The notes beneath the pieces were generated by a model. The model worked only from the letters and a program-made list of their open reading frames with translations, was not told the origin of the DNA and did not search any database. This document shows positions 1-5,670 of a DNA stretch of 5,670 nucleotides, one piece after another; position 1 is the first letter of the stretch, and the number at the start of each line of letters is the position of its first letter. The translations under genes and the position numbers were made by a program. The stretch comes from an uncultured Porphyromonas sp. (GTDB taxonomy: Bacteria; Bacteroidota; Bacteroidia; Bacteroidales; Porphyromonadaceae), in contig CAMCJO010000155.1 in the NCBI GenBank assembly GCA_945875135.1, forward strand, positions 1 to 5,670, in the 5' to 3' direction.

Positions 1-2
1 AT

Positions 3-36
3 TCTCCACGTGGAGATTTTGAAATATCCACGTGGA
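3..36. repeat. Pair of CACGTG-centred palindromes
   Basis: Two palindromes share the core TCCACGTGGA. The first is a perfect 14-base palindrome, TCTCCACGTGGAGA, at 3-16. The second is a perfect 10-base palindrome at 27-36. Their centres are 22 bases apart, about two helical turns. The flanks also match when one copy is reverse-complemented, so the pair is an imperfect inverted repeat as well. It could be a dimeric operator, or the edge of an intergenic repeat that continues left of the window. There is no T-run after it, so it is not a typical intrinsic terminator. The symmetry is seen directly; the role is unknown. Confidence 0.6.
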
Positions 37-244
37 AATCACTTTTCCCCGACACAGCACGGTTTCGATATGTAGTCGGACATAAATTATTGTAACGAAC
101 CAGCGTCGAATTTGCCCAGCCAGGGTTGACGCATCATAATCGCTCTTGCAGGAGCTACACATTAGCGACAAACGAGGAGTAGAGATGGTCGATGAGTTCA
201 TTGTGTATATAATGCGTCATCTCTGCGAATTTAGTACATTATCG

Positions 245-274
245 TTTCCATATCGGATCTATTTCGTATATTTG
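245..274 (+). promoter_or_regulatory. Candidate Bacteroidetes-type promoter for the membrane-protein gene
   Basis: TATATTTG at 267-274 matches the Bacteroidetes primary-sigma -7 consensus TAnnTTTG exactly. TTTC at 245-248, 18 bases upstream, is one base from the -33 consensus TTTG. The gene start at 309 follows 34 bases after the -7 box, giving a leader of roughly 25-30 bases. The motif match is seen; promoter activity is inferred. A short open frame (185-316) also crosses this site and would conflict with it if translated from an upstream transcript. Confidence 0.5.
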
Positions 275-308
275 CGTCGTTATTCACAACAAACCATGGT
301 ACAACCTT

Positions 309-1304
309 ATGAATAAATCTATGCAATCAGCTAGTTTGCAGCCTAAGCTCGCATGGAGGCAGTCGCTGCTCTCCTTCCTCCTCGTCCTATGCTTGATGCC
401 TCTAGGACACGCCTTTATGATCCTTATGGAGCTGCTCATAGCCCCAGCGGTGCTGCCATATAGTGCTTTCGGACTAGGACTACTGGGGCTGGTGATCGCT
501 GTGTGTGGGGTCTTTGCTAAGAAAGATACCCCTCAGACGATCTGCGGACTCATCGGGGGGCTGTTCCTATGGACTGGGTGGGTCGAGTTCCTCTTTATGT
601 ACTACGCTCAGCGCTTCGGTGCCCACCCAGAGATTGTCAATGGAGTCGTAACCACTACGACGACCTACGTGCAGGGGATAGCTGCAAATCCCATCCTCTC
701 TATCGATGGTGTACCCGTACAGCACATGCACGACATCAAGGATATAGTCGTGACTAGACCAGAGTACCTACTGATGCCGGCGACGTTTGGCTTCTGGGTG
801 TCGATCATGCTACTCTATATATTTAATGTACGTACGGGGTGCAACTTCATACTTTGGTGTCAGCGGGTACTCCTCGGTAAGAAGCGCGACCTCGTGGTGC
901 GCTCGGGCATGACACGCCACCCAGCTATGGTGACCTTTATGGAGACGATGATGTTACTGTGGAGCTGCTACTTGCTGCTGATGTTTTGCTACGATCCTCG
1001 CTTCCTCGGTCAGAGTCATCCCGTGACGATCGCCGTGGGGGTGGGCTGCTTCATAGGCTTCTTCTTCATCTTTCGCAAGCAGCTCGCTCGCAAGCAGTGG
1101 GGTGCCAACATACGCATGGCGATCCCAGCCGTCATCGTCCTCTGGACTCCTGTCGAGATACTGGGGCGCAACAACCTCTTTAACGAGATCTGGATCGCTC
1201 CGCTAGAGCATATCGGCGAGATGATCGCGATCCTCGTCACCTTCGTTCTGATCGGTGCATACCTAGCATGGCATCATAAGCGATCAGCTCAGAAGGCGGC
1301 ATAA
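309..1304 (+). CDS. Unrecognised polytopic inner-membrane protein, about 8 TM segments
   Basis: This 331-residue protein belongs to no family I can name. Hydrophobic segments lie at about residues 18-44, 50-70, 79-100, 155-173, 211-228, 239-256, 270-285 and 303-322. The charges follow the positive-inside rule: Lys/Arg cluster at the N-terminus, at 71-72, in the loop 175-208, at 256-268 and at the C-terminus (HHKR). This fits eight segments with both ends in the cytoplasm. The largest outside loop, about 101-152, is mostly hydrophilic and carries five threonines in a row (115-119). No catalytic, ATP-binding or transporter signature is evident, and no cleavable signal peptide is obvious because the first hydrophobic stretch reads as a membrane anchor. 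The start at 309 is the first ATG and lies just after the candidate promoter; a second ATG four codons in (321) is a possible alternative. The gene stands apart from the nad cluster, separated by 886 bases of repeat-rich spacer, so a role in NAD metabolism is not implied. Coding status is well supported by length and regular topology; function is unknown. Confidence 0.88.
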   Translation: MNKSMQSASLQPKLAWRQSLLSFLLVLCLMPLGHAFMILMELLIAPAVLPYSAFGLGLLGLVIAVCGVFAKKDTPQTICGLIGGLFLWTGWVEFLFMYYAQRFGAHPEIVNGVVTTTTTYVQGIAANPILSIDGVPVQHMHDIKDIVVTRPEYLLMPATFGFWVSIMLLYIFNVRTGCNFILWCQRVLLGKKRDLVVRSGMTRHPAMVTFMETMMLLWSCYLLLMFCYDPRFLGQSHPVTIAVGVGCFIGFFFIFRKQLARKQWGANIRMAIPAVIVLWTPVEILGRNNLFNEIWIAPLEHIGEMIAILVTFVLIGAYLAWHHKRSAQKAA

Positions 1305-1479
1305 TGCGACAACGCTCTTGCCCCGTATAGACTTCATTCTGGCGAGCTTCCACACGAGCTACATTTGAGACTGTGGCATAGATTATCAATAGTCTCTACT
1401 TGGTTTGGTTGGTGTCCGAGAGTAGCTTATGGAGCTCCCAGTAATGAAGCTATCGACTAGTTGTGGTAGGACAGCGGGA
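1305..1479. other. Gene-free spacer segment after the membrane-protein gene
   Basis: I see no convincing gene or rho-independent terminator here. There is one isolated TAnnTTTG match (TACATTTG, 1360-1367) without a recognisable -33 partner at normal distance. A weak inverted repeat, GAGACT at 1367-1372 with AGTCTC at 1391-1396, has an 18-base loop and no T-run. Both could be chance. Confidence 0.4.
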
Positions 1480-1509
1480 CGTATAACCCTTTGAACGTGT
1501 AACCCTTTG
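1480..1509. repeat. Tandem direct repeat of CGTRTAACCCTTTG
   Basis: CGTATAACCCTTTG at 1480-1493 and CGTGTAACCCTTTG at 1496-1509 match at 13 of 14 positions with a 16-base period. The second copy runs straight into the left arm of the large inverted repeat that follows (its last two bases, TG, are shared). The pair may therefore be part of the same repeat element, or a target-site-like duplication at its edge. Confidence 0.6.
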
Positions 1510-1596
1510 TAGGGGCGGACCTGCGTGTCCGCCCATTCTCGTTGGAACTTGGAGTGCTATATACCCTGTGGGCGAACACGCAGGTCCGCCCCTACA
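1508..1596. repeat. 27-base inverted repeat with self-complementary arms
   Basis: The left arm (1508-1534) and right arm (1570-1596) are reverse complements at 26 of 27 positions, with 35 bases between them. Each arm is also a hairpin. The left has GGGCGGAC (1513-1520) pairing perfectly with GTCCGCCC (1527-1534) around a six-base loop. The right forms the same stem with one mismatch. The transcript could therefore fold as one long stem or two small hairpins. The GGGGCGGACC...GTCCGCCC theme resembles intergenic repeats I recall from other bacterial genomes; that is memory, not a search. No transposase is encoded, so any mobility would have to be in trans. No T-run follows, so this is not a canonical intrinsic terminator, although it could block or stabilise RNA ends. 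Confidence 0.8.
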
Positions 1597-1671
1597 CGAA
1601 CTACATCAACACGACAACACCACCCATCAGACGCATACAGAAGGACCTCGCAGAGGTCCGACGAATCATAG

Positions 1672-1709
1672 CCGTGGGTCGAAGGGGCAAAGCCCCGAAC
1701 GACCCACGG
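1672..1709. repeat. Hairpin module, forward copy
   Basis: CCGTGGGTCG (1672-1681) pairs perfectly with CGACCCACGG (1700-1709). Inside, GGGGC (1684-1688) pairs with GCCCC (1692-1696) around the loop AAA. The internal loop is AA on the left and GAA on the right. This is the strongest single hairpin in the spacer. It has no trailing T-run, so it is better read as a repeat unit than as an intrinsic terminator. Confidence 0.75.
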
Positions 1710-1820
1710 AAGCTAGACGCCACCTGGTTTATCGACCCCTTGTGGGTCGGACTAGACGAATCTACAACTCCAGTCCGACCTCCCGCCAGGGGAGGTCGTT
1801 CCCCCTTACACCACCTATAT

Positions 1821-1858
1821 CCCCTAGTCGTTCGGAGCTTTGCTCCTCCGACTGGGGG
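1821..1858. repeat. Hairpin module, inverted copy
   Basis: CCCCTAGTCG (1821-1830) pairs with CGACTGGGGG (1849-1858) with one T-G wobble. GGAGC (1834-1838) pairs with GCTCC (1842-1846) around TTT. On the minus strand the centre reads GGAGC, AAA, GCTCC, GAA, CGAC, matching the forward module's GGGGC, AAA, GCCCC, GAA, CGAC. Stem bases differ between the copies but pairing is kept, which suggests selection or copying for structure. Confidence 0.75.
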
Positions 1859-1886
1859 CTATGATTCGTCCGACCGCAAGCGGTCG

Positions 1887-2109
1887 CTTCCTTCGTCACC
1901 TGCACTCGCCTTATTGTACGACAACGGAACGAGCAGCGACATACCAGGACGCTCGTCTCGTACCACACACTTCACAAATGCTCTACACGCCTATCAAAAA
2001 CAAGCACAGCATAAGCCAACTGCTCACTGCGACTTGCAAAACTATGCGATCAAGTTGGGAAATATGCGCTTTCAAGGGCTTTGTCACTCGTTCGTAAGGA
2101 TTATTTCAC
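1887..2109. other. Spacer between the repeat composite and the nad promoter candidate
   Basis: No convincing gene is seen. One nested inverted repeat is present at 1916-1963: GTACGA (1916-1921) with TCGTAC (1958-1963), enclosing ACGAGC (1929-1934) with GCTCGT (1951-1956). It may be a modest RNA structure. The rest is unstructured to the eye, and I recognise no riboswitch or known operator. Confidence 0.35.
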
Positions 2110-2117
2110 TACATTTG
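2110..2117 (+). promoter_or_regulatory. Candidate -7 element of the nadBCA promoter
   Basis: TACATTTG matches the Bacteroidetes -7 consensus TAnnTTTG exactly and lies 73 bases before the nadB start, giving a leader of about 65-70 bases. The -33 partner is poor. TTTG at 2080-2083 is 26 bases away, longer than the usual spacing of about 20, and TTCG at 2091-2094 is too close. It is the best promoter candidate I see between the repeats and nadB, but it remains a motif match. Confidence 0.4.
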
Positions 2118-2190
2118 CCTGCGCAACAGTACTCTGCGAGCTATGATTACGGCTTCTGCATGGTGCGACTTAGTTAACGGGCAATAGTAT

Positions 2191-3810
2191 ATGAAACAGC
2201 AGCAATCTCCTCAGCGATATGATTACATCATCATAGGTGGTGGTCTGGCGGGGCTTTACTGCGCTTACTTTCTAGCGCAGCATGGGTCGGTAGCCCTCAT
2301 CGCTCGACGCACCATCGAGGAGAGCAACTCCTACTACGCACAGGGTGGGATGGCTGCTGTCACCGACCAGAAGGACTCACCGACAGATCACTACGAAGAC
2401 ACGATCGTGGCGGGACGTGGGCTCTGCATTCCCGAGGCGGTCAAGGTGCTGACAGACGAAGCACCCGACCGGATCAATGAGTTGATCCAGATGGGTATGG
2501 CCTTCGACAGCGAAGATGGACATCTAGCACTCGGCCTCGAGGGGGGACATCACCATCGTCGCATCCTTCACGCGGGTGGAGATGCTACGGGACGACTCGT
2601 GACCACCTTTATGATCGAGCAGGTCAGGAAGGCACAGCACATCACGATCTTCGACCATCACAGTGCCGTGCAGGTGCTACGCTCTGCTGACGGGTCGCAC
2701 TGCCAGGGACTGGTGACCTATGATGAGCGCACACATCACTACGACACGATCCTGGCATCGGCTGTCGTACTAGCCACGGGGGGTGCTGCTGCCCTCTACT
2801 ACCCTACGACCAACCCTCCCACGGCTCTAGGCGATGGCTTGTGGCTAGCCAGTGAAGTGGGTGCCGAGCTGATGGACTTAGAGTTTATACAGTTTCACCC
2901 CACAGCTCTTTATCTGCCTGGGTACGCCTCTTTTCTCATTAGTGAGGCGGTACGTGGCGAGGGTGCTTACCTTGTGAACAAGCATGGTGAGCGCTTTATG
3001 CCCGCACTGCATCCCCTCGCAGAGCTGGCACCGAGAGATGTGGTGGCGCGGAGCATCTTCCTCAAGATGCAAGAGGAGGGTACCGACCATGTACGACTGA
3101 GACTGAGACACATCGACCCGAAGCGACTGTTACAGCGCTTCCCGACCATCTCGGAGCACTGCCGCCAGCTGGGACTAGACATTACGGACGAGATACCCGT
3201 GGCTCCTGCAGCGCACTACACGGTGGGGGGCATCGGTGTAGATCTCAACGGATGTACTCGCCTGCCCGGGCTGTACGCTGTCGGAGAGGTTTCCTCGACA
3301 GGTGTGATGGGTGCCAACCGCTTGGCTTCTAATTCGCTCATTGAGTGTATCGTCTTCGGCAAGCGGATTGCTAACTATGCGATCGCCCACCCGACTACGC
3401 CTACTGAGACTGCGTCGCTAGCAGTTCCGACGAACCTACCCGACCTGTCGTGGAGCCTAGACAAAGAGCAGATCTATGCGCTAGAGCAGCAGACGAAGAT
3501 CAATAGACAGATGGGCGACATACTGATGAGTCGTGTGGGGATCATCCGCTCTAAGGAGGGGCTCGTCTCAGCGCTCCATGAGCTACAGCATCTCTCAGAC
3601 GGACTCGCAGAGGATGCACAGCACAGCATCCACGCCTACATGACTCGCAGACGTGTAGAGGTGGCGCACATGATGGCGCATGCCGCACTACTGCGTGAGG
3701 AGAGCCGTGGAGGCCACTACCGGAGCGACTACACGGAGACATTGCCTGAGAGCGAAGCCTATCGAACGAGACTGCTCAATGGACAAATAACACATCAACC
3801 GATCAAATAG
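2191..3810 (+). CDS. nadB: L-aspartate oxidase (NadB)
   Basis: NadB is the cytoplasmic FAD enzyme that oxidises L-aspartate to iminoaspartate, the first step of de novo NAD synthesis. It uses oxygen or fumarate as electron acceptor; fumarate is likely if the host is an anaerobe. At 539 residues it is almost the same length as the E. coli protein (540). The N-terminal Rossmann motif GGGLAG is at 16-21 after a hydrophobic strand, and the FAD-contacting SYYAQGGMAAV is at 47-57. EGGHHHRRILHAGGDATG covers 117-134. The substrate-site residues expected from the succinate dehydrogenase/fumarate reductase flavoprotein family are present: His236 in QFHPTAL, Arg255 in SEAVRGEGA, His342 in AAHYT and Arg377 in GANRLASNS. 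The C-terminal helical domain ends with the SRGGHYRSDY motif (505-514). The ATG at 2191 places the Rossmann strand at the usual distance; no Shine-Dalgarno is evident, as is common in Bacteroidetes. It is the first gene of a three-gene NAD cluster, with nadC 12 bases downstream. Confidence 0.98.
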   Translation: MKQQQSPQRYDYIIIGGGLAGLYCAYFLAQHGSVALIARRTIEESNSYYAQGGMAAVTDQKDSPTDHYEDTIVAGRGLCIPEAVKVLTDEAPDRINELIQMGMAFDSEDGHLALGLEGGHHHRRILHAGGDATGRLVTTFMIEQVRKAQHITIFDHHSAVQVLRSADGSHCQGLVTYDERTHHYDTILASAVVLATGGAAALYYPTTNPPTALGDGLWLASEVGAELMDLEFIQFHPTALYLPGYASFLISEAVRGEGAYLVNKHGERFMPALHPLAELAPRDVVARSIFLKMQEEGTDHVRLRLRHIDPKRLLQRFPTISEHCRQLGLDITDEIPVAPAAHYTVGGIGVDLNGCTRLPGLYAVGEVSSTGVMGANRLASNSLIECIVFGKRIANYAIAHPTTPTETASLAVPTNLPDLSWSLDKEQIYALEQQTKINRQMGDILMSRVGIIRSKEGLVSALHELQHLSDGLAEDAQHSIHAYMTRRRVEVAHMMAHAALLREESRGGHYRSDYTETLPESEAYRTRLLNGQITHQPIK

Positions 3811-3822
3811 CACACAAGAGGT

Positions 3823-4680
3823 ATGACGGATATATACAACAGCGAGGAGTTTGCCACGCTCATCGAGCTTGCTTACCGCGAGGATGCTCCTACGGGAGAC
3901 CTATCGACACGCTACATACTGAGCGAGAGCGACCGAGCTATCGCCACACTGACAGCCAAGGACGACGGCATCGTCTCTGGACTTGAGGTAGCTTATATGG
4001 TCCTCTGTCGGTGCACTCCTGAGGAGGAGATCAACTTTACATCAGAGTATGAGGATGGCGACGAGGTGTGCAAGGGCGATATCTTAGCCACCATCGAGGC
4101 ACCTTATGCTGATCTGCTACGGGCTGAGCGTATCATGCTCAACTTCATGCAGCGCATGAGCGGCATCGCTACCTACACCCACCAATGTGTGCAGTGCGTC
4201 GCTGGTACCAAGACACAGATCCTAGACACCCGCAAGACAGCTCCGGGACATCGCCTCACGGACAAGATGGCAGTACGCGATGGCGGTGGCACTAACCACC
4301 GAGCTTCGCTCTCTGATATGGTGATGCTCAAGGACAATCACATCGCCATGGCGGGCGGCATCTTGCCTGCCGTGGAGGAAGTGCGTCCTCATCTGCCGAT
4401 CTCTATACAGATTGAGGTGGAGACCACCACACTGGAGGAGGTGCAGGAGGCTATAGACGCTGGTGCTGACATCATCATGCTGGACAACATGGACATAGAG
4501 ACAATGCGCCGTGCCGTCGAGCTCATTGATGGACAAGCTAAGGTGGAGGCTTCGGGCAATATGACGGCCGAGCGTCTAGCTGCCGTGGCTGCTGTCGGCG
4601 TGGACTACATTAGCATTGGAGCACTGACCCACTCGGTACGTGCTTTCGACATTAGTATGAAGATCAAGCCGATCCAGTAG
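3823..4680 (+). CDS. nadC: Nicotinate-nucleotide pyrophosphorylase, carboxylating (NadC)
   Basis: NadC (quinolinate phosphoribosyltransferase) converts quinolinate and PRPP to nicotinate mononucleotide, pyrophosphate and CO2 in the cytoplasm. The 285-residue length fits the family. The N-terminal domain carries REDAPTGDLST (19-29), the usual acidic GD(L/I) motif. ERIMLNFMQRMSGIAT (102-117) leads into the barrel. DTRKTAPG (135-142), followed by GGGTNHR (154-160) and LKDNH (169-173), supplies the Arg and Lys residues that bind quinolinate and phosphate. EVET (198-201), MLDNM (219-223), EASGN (242-246) and GVDYISIGALTHS (259-271) complete the alpha/beta barrel face, including the acidic residues at 200 and 221. 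The ATG at 3823 is 12 bases after the nadB stop. A purine-rich AGAGG lies almost against the start, too close to act as a normal Shine-Dalgarno. Co-transcription with nadB is inferred from spacing and pathway. Confidence 0.98.
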   Translation: MTDIYNSEEFATLIELAYREDAPTGDLSTRYILSESDRAIATLTAKDDGIVSGLEVAYMVLCRCTPEEEINFTSEYEDGDEVCKGDILATIEAPYADLLRAERIMLNFMQRMSGIATYTHQCVQCVAGTKTQILDTRKTAPGHRLTDKMAVRDGGGTNHRASLSDMVMLKDNHIAMAGGILPAVEEVRPHLPISIQIEVETTTLEEVQEAIDAGADIIMLDNMDIETMRRAVELIDGQAKVEASGNMTAERLAAVAAVGVDYISIGALTHSVRAFDISMKIKPIQ

Positions 4681-4728
4681 AGCGACTTGACTTCTTTTAC
4701 ACCCAACACACTAACTGACTACTTACAC

Positions 4729-5661
4729 ATGACACAACAACAGATAGAGGCTCTCTACAAAGAGATTCGTACGCTCAAGGAGCAGAAGAATGCGGTCATC
4801 TTGGCGCACTACTATGCTCGCCCCGAGATACAGCGTATCGCAGACCACCTAGGCGACTCACTGGCACTCTCACAGATCGCTGGCGAGACGGAGGCTGACA
4901 TGATCGTCTTCTGCGGTGTGAGCTTCATGGGTGAGACTGCAAAGATCATTTCGCCCAATAAGAAGGTCCTCTGCCCCGTACCACACGCTGGCTGTACCCT
5001 CGCTGAGGGTGCCACGGCTGAGGGTATCAACACTTGGCGCGTCAAGCACCCCGACGGCATTGTGGTCAGCTACGTCAATACGACAGCAGCTGTCAAGGCG
5101 GTCACCGACTACTGCGTGACCAGTGCTAATGCGCTGAAGATCGTACGCGCCCTCCCTACTGGCAAGCCGATCCTCTTTGGTCCTGACAAGAACCTCGGAC
5201 AGTACATCATGAATGTGACGGGACGAGAGATGGACCTATGGCAGGGAGCCTGCTACGTGCATGCTGACATCACCTCCGAGCTGGTTCACACGATGCTTGA
5301 TCGCTATCCCGAGGCGGAGATCCTGATACACCCTGAGTCGGTAGCTGCTAGCGACCAGTCGATCGTCGACAATCCTCGCTGCATCATCGGCTCTACCACC
5401 ACGATCATCAATCGTCCTGGAGTCTCTGACCTGAAGCAGTACATCATCGCCACGGAGCCTGAGATACTGGCTGAGATGACGAAACGCTATCCTGACAAGG
5501 AGCTGATCCCCATCCTCCCCGATCAGGTCTGCGAGTATATGAAGATGATCACCCTCGAGGGACTCCGCGACGCACTCCTCTACGAGCAGTACGAGGTGCA
5601 TGTCGACGAAGAGCTCCGTCAGAAGGCGTGGCGCTCCATCGAGCGGATGCTCCAGTTCTAA
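4729..5661 (+). CDS. nadA: Quinolinate synthase (NadA), [4Fe-4S] enzyme
   Basis: NadA condenses iminoaspartate from NadB with dihydroxyacetone phosphate to form quinolinate, the substrate of NadC. Counted from ATG 4729 it has 310 residues. It shows AHYYARPEIQ (26-35) and GDSLALS (42-48), then FCGVSFMGETAKI (61-73). The three cysteines expected to hold the oxygen-sensitive [4Fe-4S] cluster are Cys89 (AGC), Cys175 (WQGACYVH) and Cys268 (before EYMKMITLE). The active-site SYVNT motif (114-118), SAN (132-134), HPE (201-203) and GST (221-223) are all present. An in-frame TTG at 4687, 6 bases after nadC, would add 14 residues (product 324 aa). I prefer the ATG because it puts AHYY at the usual distance from the N-terminus, because the extra codons are G-poor like a leader, and because TTG starts are uncommon; neither site has a Shine-Dalgarno. 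It is the last nad gene here, and only nine bases follow its stop. Confidence 0.96.
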   Translation: MTQQQIEALYKEIRTLKEQKNAVILAHYYARPEIQRIADHLGDSLALSQIAGETEADMIVFCGVSFMGETAKIISPNKKVLCPVPHAGCTLAEGATAEGINTWRVKHPDGIVVSYVNTTAAVKAVTDYCVTSANALKIVRALPTGKPILFGPDKNLGQYIMNVTGREMDLWQGACYVHADITSELVHTMLDRYPEAEILIHPESVAASDQSIVDNPRCIIGSTTTIINRPGVSDLKQYIIATEPEILAEMTKRYPDKELIPILPDQVCEYMKMITLEGLRDALLYEQYEVHVDEELRQKAWRSIERMLQF

Positions 5662-5670
5662 CCCTCCAGC

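Larger units (their letters stand above)
1643..1886. repeat. REP/BIME-like composite of inverted hairpin modules
   Basis: At least six stem-loops are packed into about 244 bases. Two of them (1672-1709 and 1821-1858) share one architecture: a 10-bp lower stem, a small asymmetric internal loop, a 5-bp upper stem and a 3-base loop. They lie in opposite orientation. Outside them, 1655-1673 and 1857-1875 are reverse complements at 18 of 19 positions (core GACGAATCATAGCC). At the outer ends sit small hairpins at 1643-1659 (7-bp stem, loop GCA) and 1871-1886 (7-bp stem, loop AA). In the middle, a further module has hairpins at 1733-1749 and 1776-1798 (9-bp stem). Paired inverted palindromes of this type are the organisation of REP/BIME elements, which are mobilised by RAYT transposases in other bacteria; that parallel is inference. 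Open frames crossing the region are by-products of the palindromes. Confidence 0.72.

Noticed and set aside
127..219. Inverted repeat TGACGCAT (127-134) and ATGCGTCA (212-219)
   Set aside because: Eight bases separated by 77 is weak; with no further pairing around it, chance is the simpler explanation.
1672..1709. Strong hairpin as a rho-independent terminator
   Set aside because: No T-run follows on either strand, and the hairpin recurs as an inverted copy, which fits a repeat module better.
1480..1886. CRISPR array
   Set aside because: The repeats are inverted and unequally spaced, with no regular direct repeat-spacer pattern and no cas genes nearby.
1568..1968. Other open frames on both strands within the repeat composite (1568-1864 +, 1762-1968 -)
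   Set aside because: They are by-products of GC-rich palindromes lacking stops, with no recognisable protein features.
1542..2177. 211-codon open frame on the + strand across the spacer
   Set aside because: It starts with TTG, runs through both arms and hairpins of the repeat elements, and its translation has no domain, hydrophobic pattern or sensible composition. Similar-length frames in other phases over the same palindromes point to a repeat artefact.
2118..2190. NAD-sensing riboswitch in the nadB leader
   Set aside because: The leader after the promoter candidate is only about 65-70 bases. I see neither strong stems nor motifs of the known NAD riboswitch classes.
4222..5601. Antisense open frames within nadC and nadA
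   Set aside because: They are fully covered by strongly supported enzymes on the + strand and show no independent protein features.

Overview
The window looks like chromosomal DNA from a Bacteroidales bacterium, most likely Porphyromonas or a close relative. This is an inference from three things: moderately high G+C coding sequence, almost no Shine-Dalgarno signal before the clear genes, and TAnnTTTG-type (-7) promoter motifs of the Bacteroidetes kind. I cannot name the species from sequence alone.

Layout. Positions 1-308 are a leader region. It holds two CACGTG-centred palindromes at the left edge and a good Bacteroidetes-type promoter candidate just before the first gene. Positions 309-1304 encode an unrecognised inner-membrane protein with about eight predicted membrane segments. 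Positions 1305-2190 are an 886-base spacer without a convincing gene, packed with palindromic repeats of at least two kinds. One (about 1480-1596) is a 27-base inverted repeat whose arms are themselves hairpins, preceded by a 14-base direct repeat. The other (about 1643-1886) is a REP/BIME-like composite in which two hairpins of the same architecture lie in opposite orientation, bracketed by an 18/19 inverted repeat. A promoter candidate lies at 2110-2117.

Positions 2191-5661 are a tight same-strand cluster, nadB-nadC-nadA, with gaps of 12 and 48 bases (6 if nadA starts at an upstream TTG). Together these encode de novo NAD synthesis from aspartate to nicotinate mononucleotide. NadB oxidises L-aspartate to iminoaspartate, NadA condenses that with dihydroxyacetone phosphate to give quinolinate, and NadC converts quinolinate and PRPP to nicotinate mononucleotide. 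All three enzymes are full length with their key motifs intact, so the pathway segment looks functional. The later steps (NadD, NadE) are not in the window.

The genes themselves are ordinary, apart from the unassigned membrane protein. The most unusual content is the repeat-dense spacer ahead of the NAD operon.
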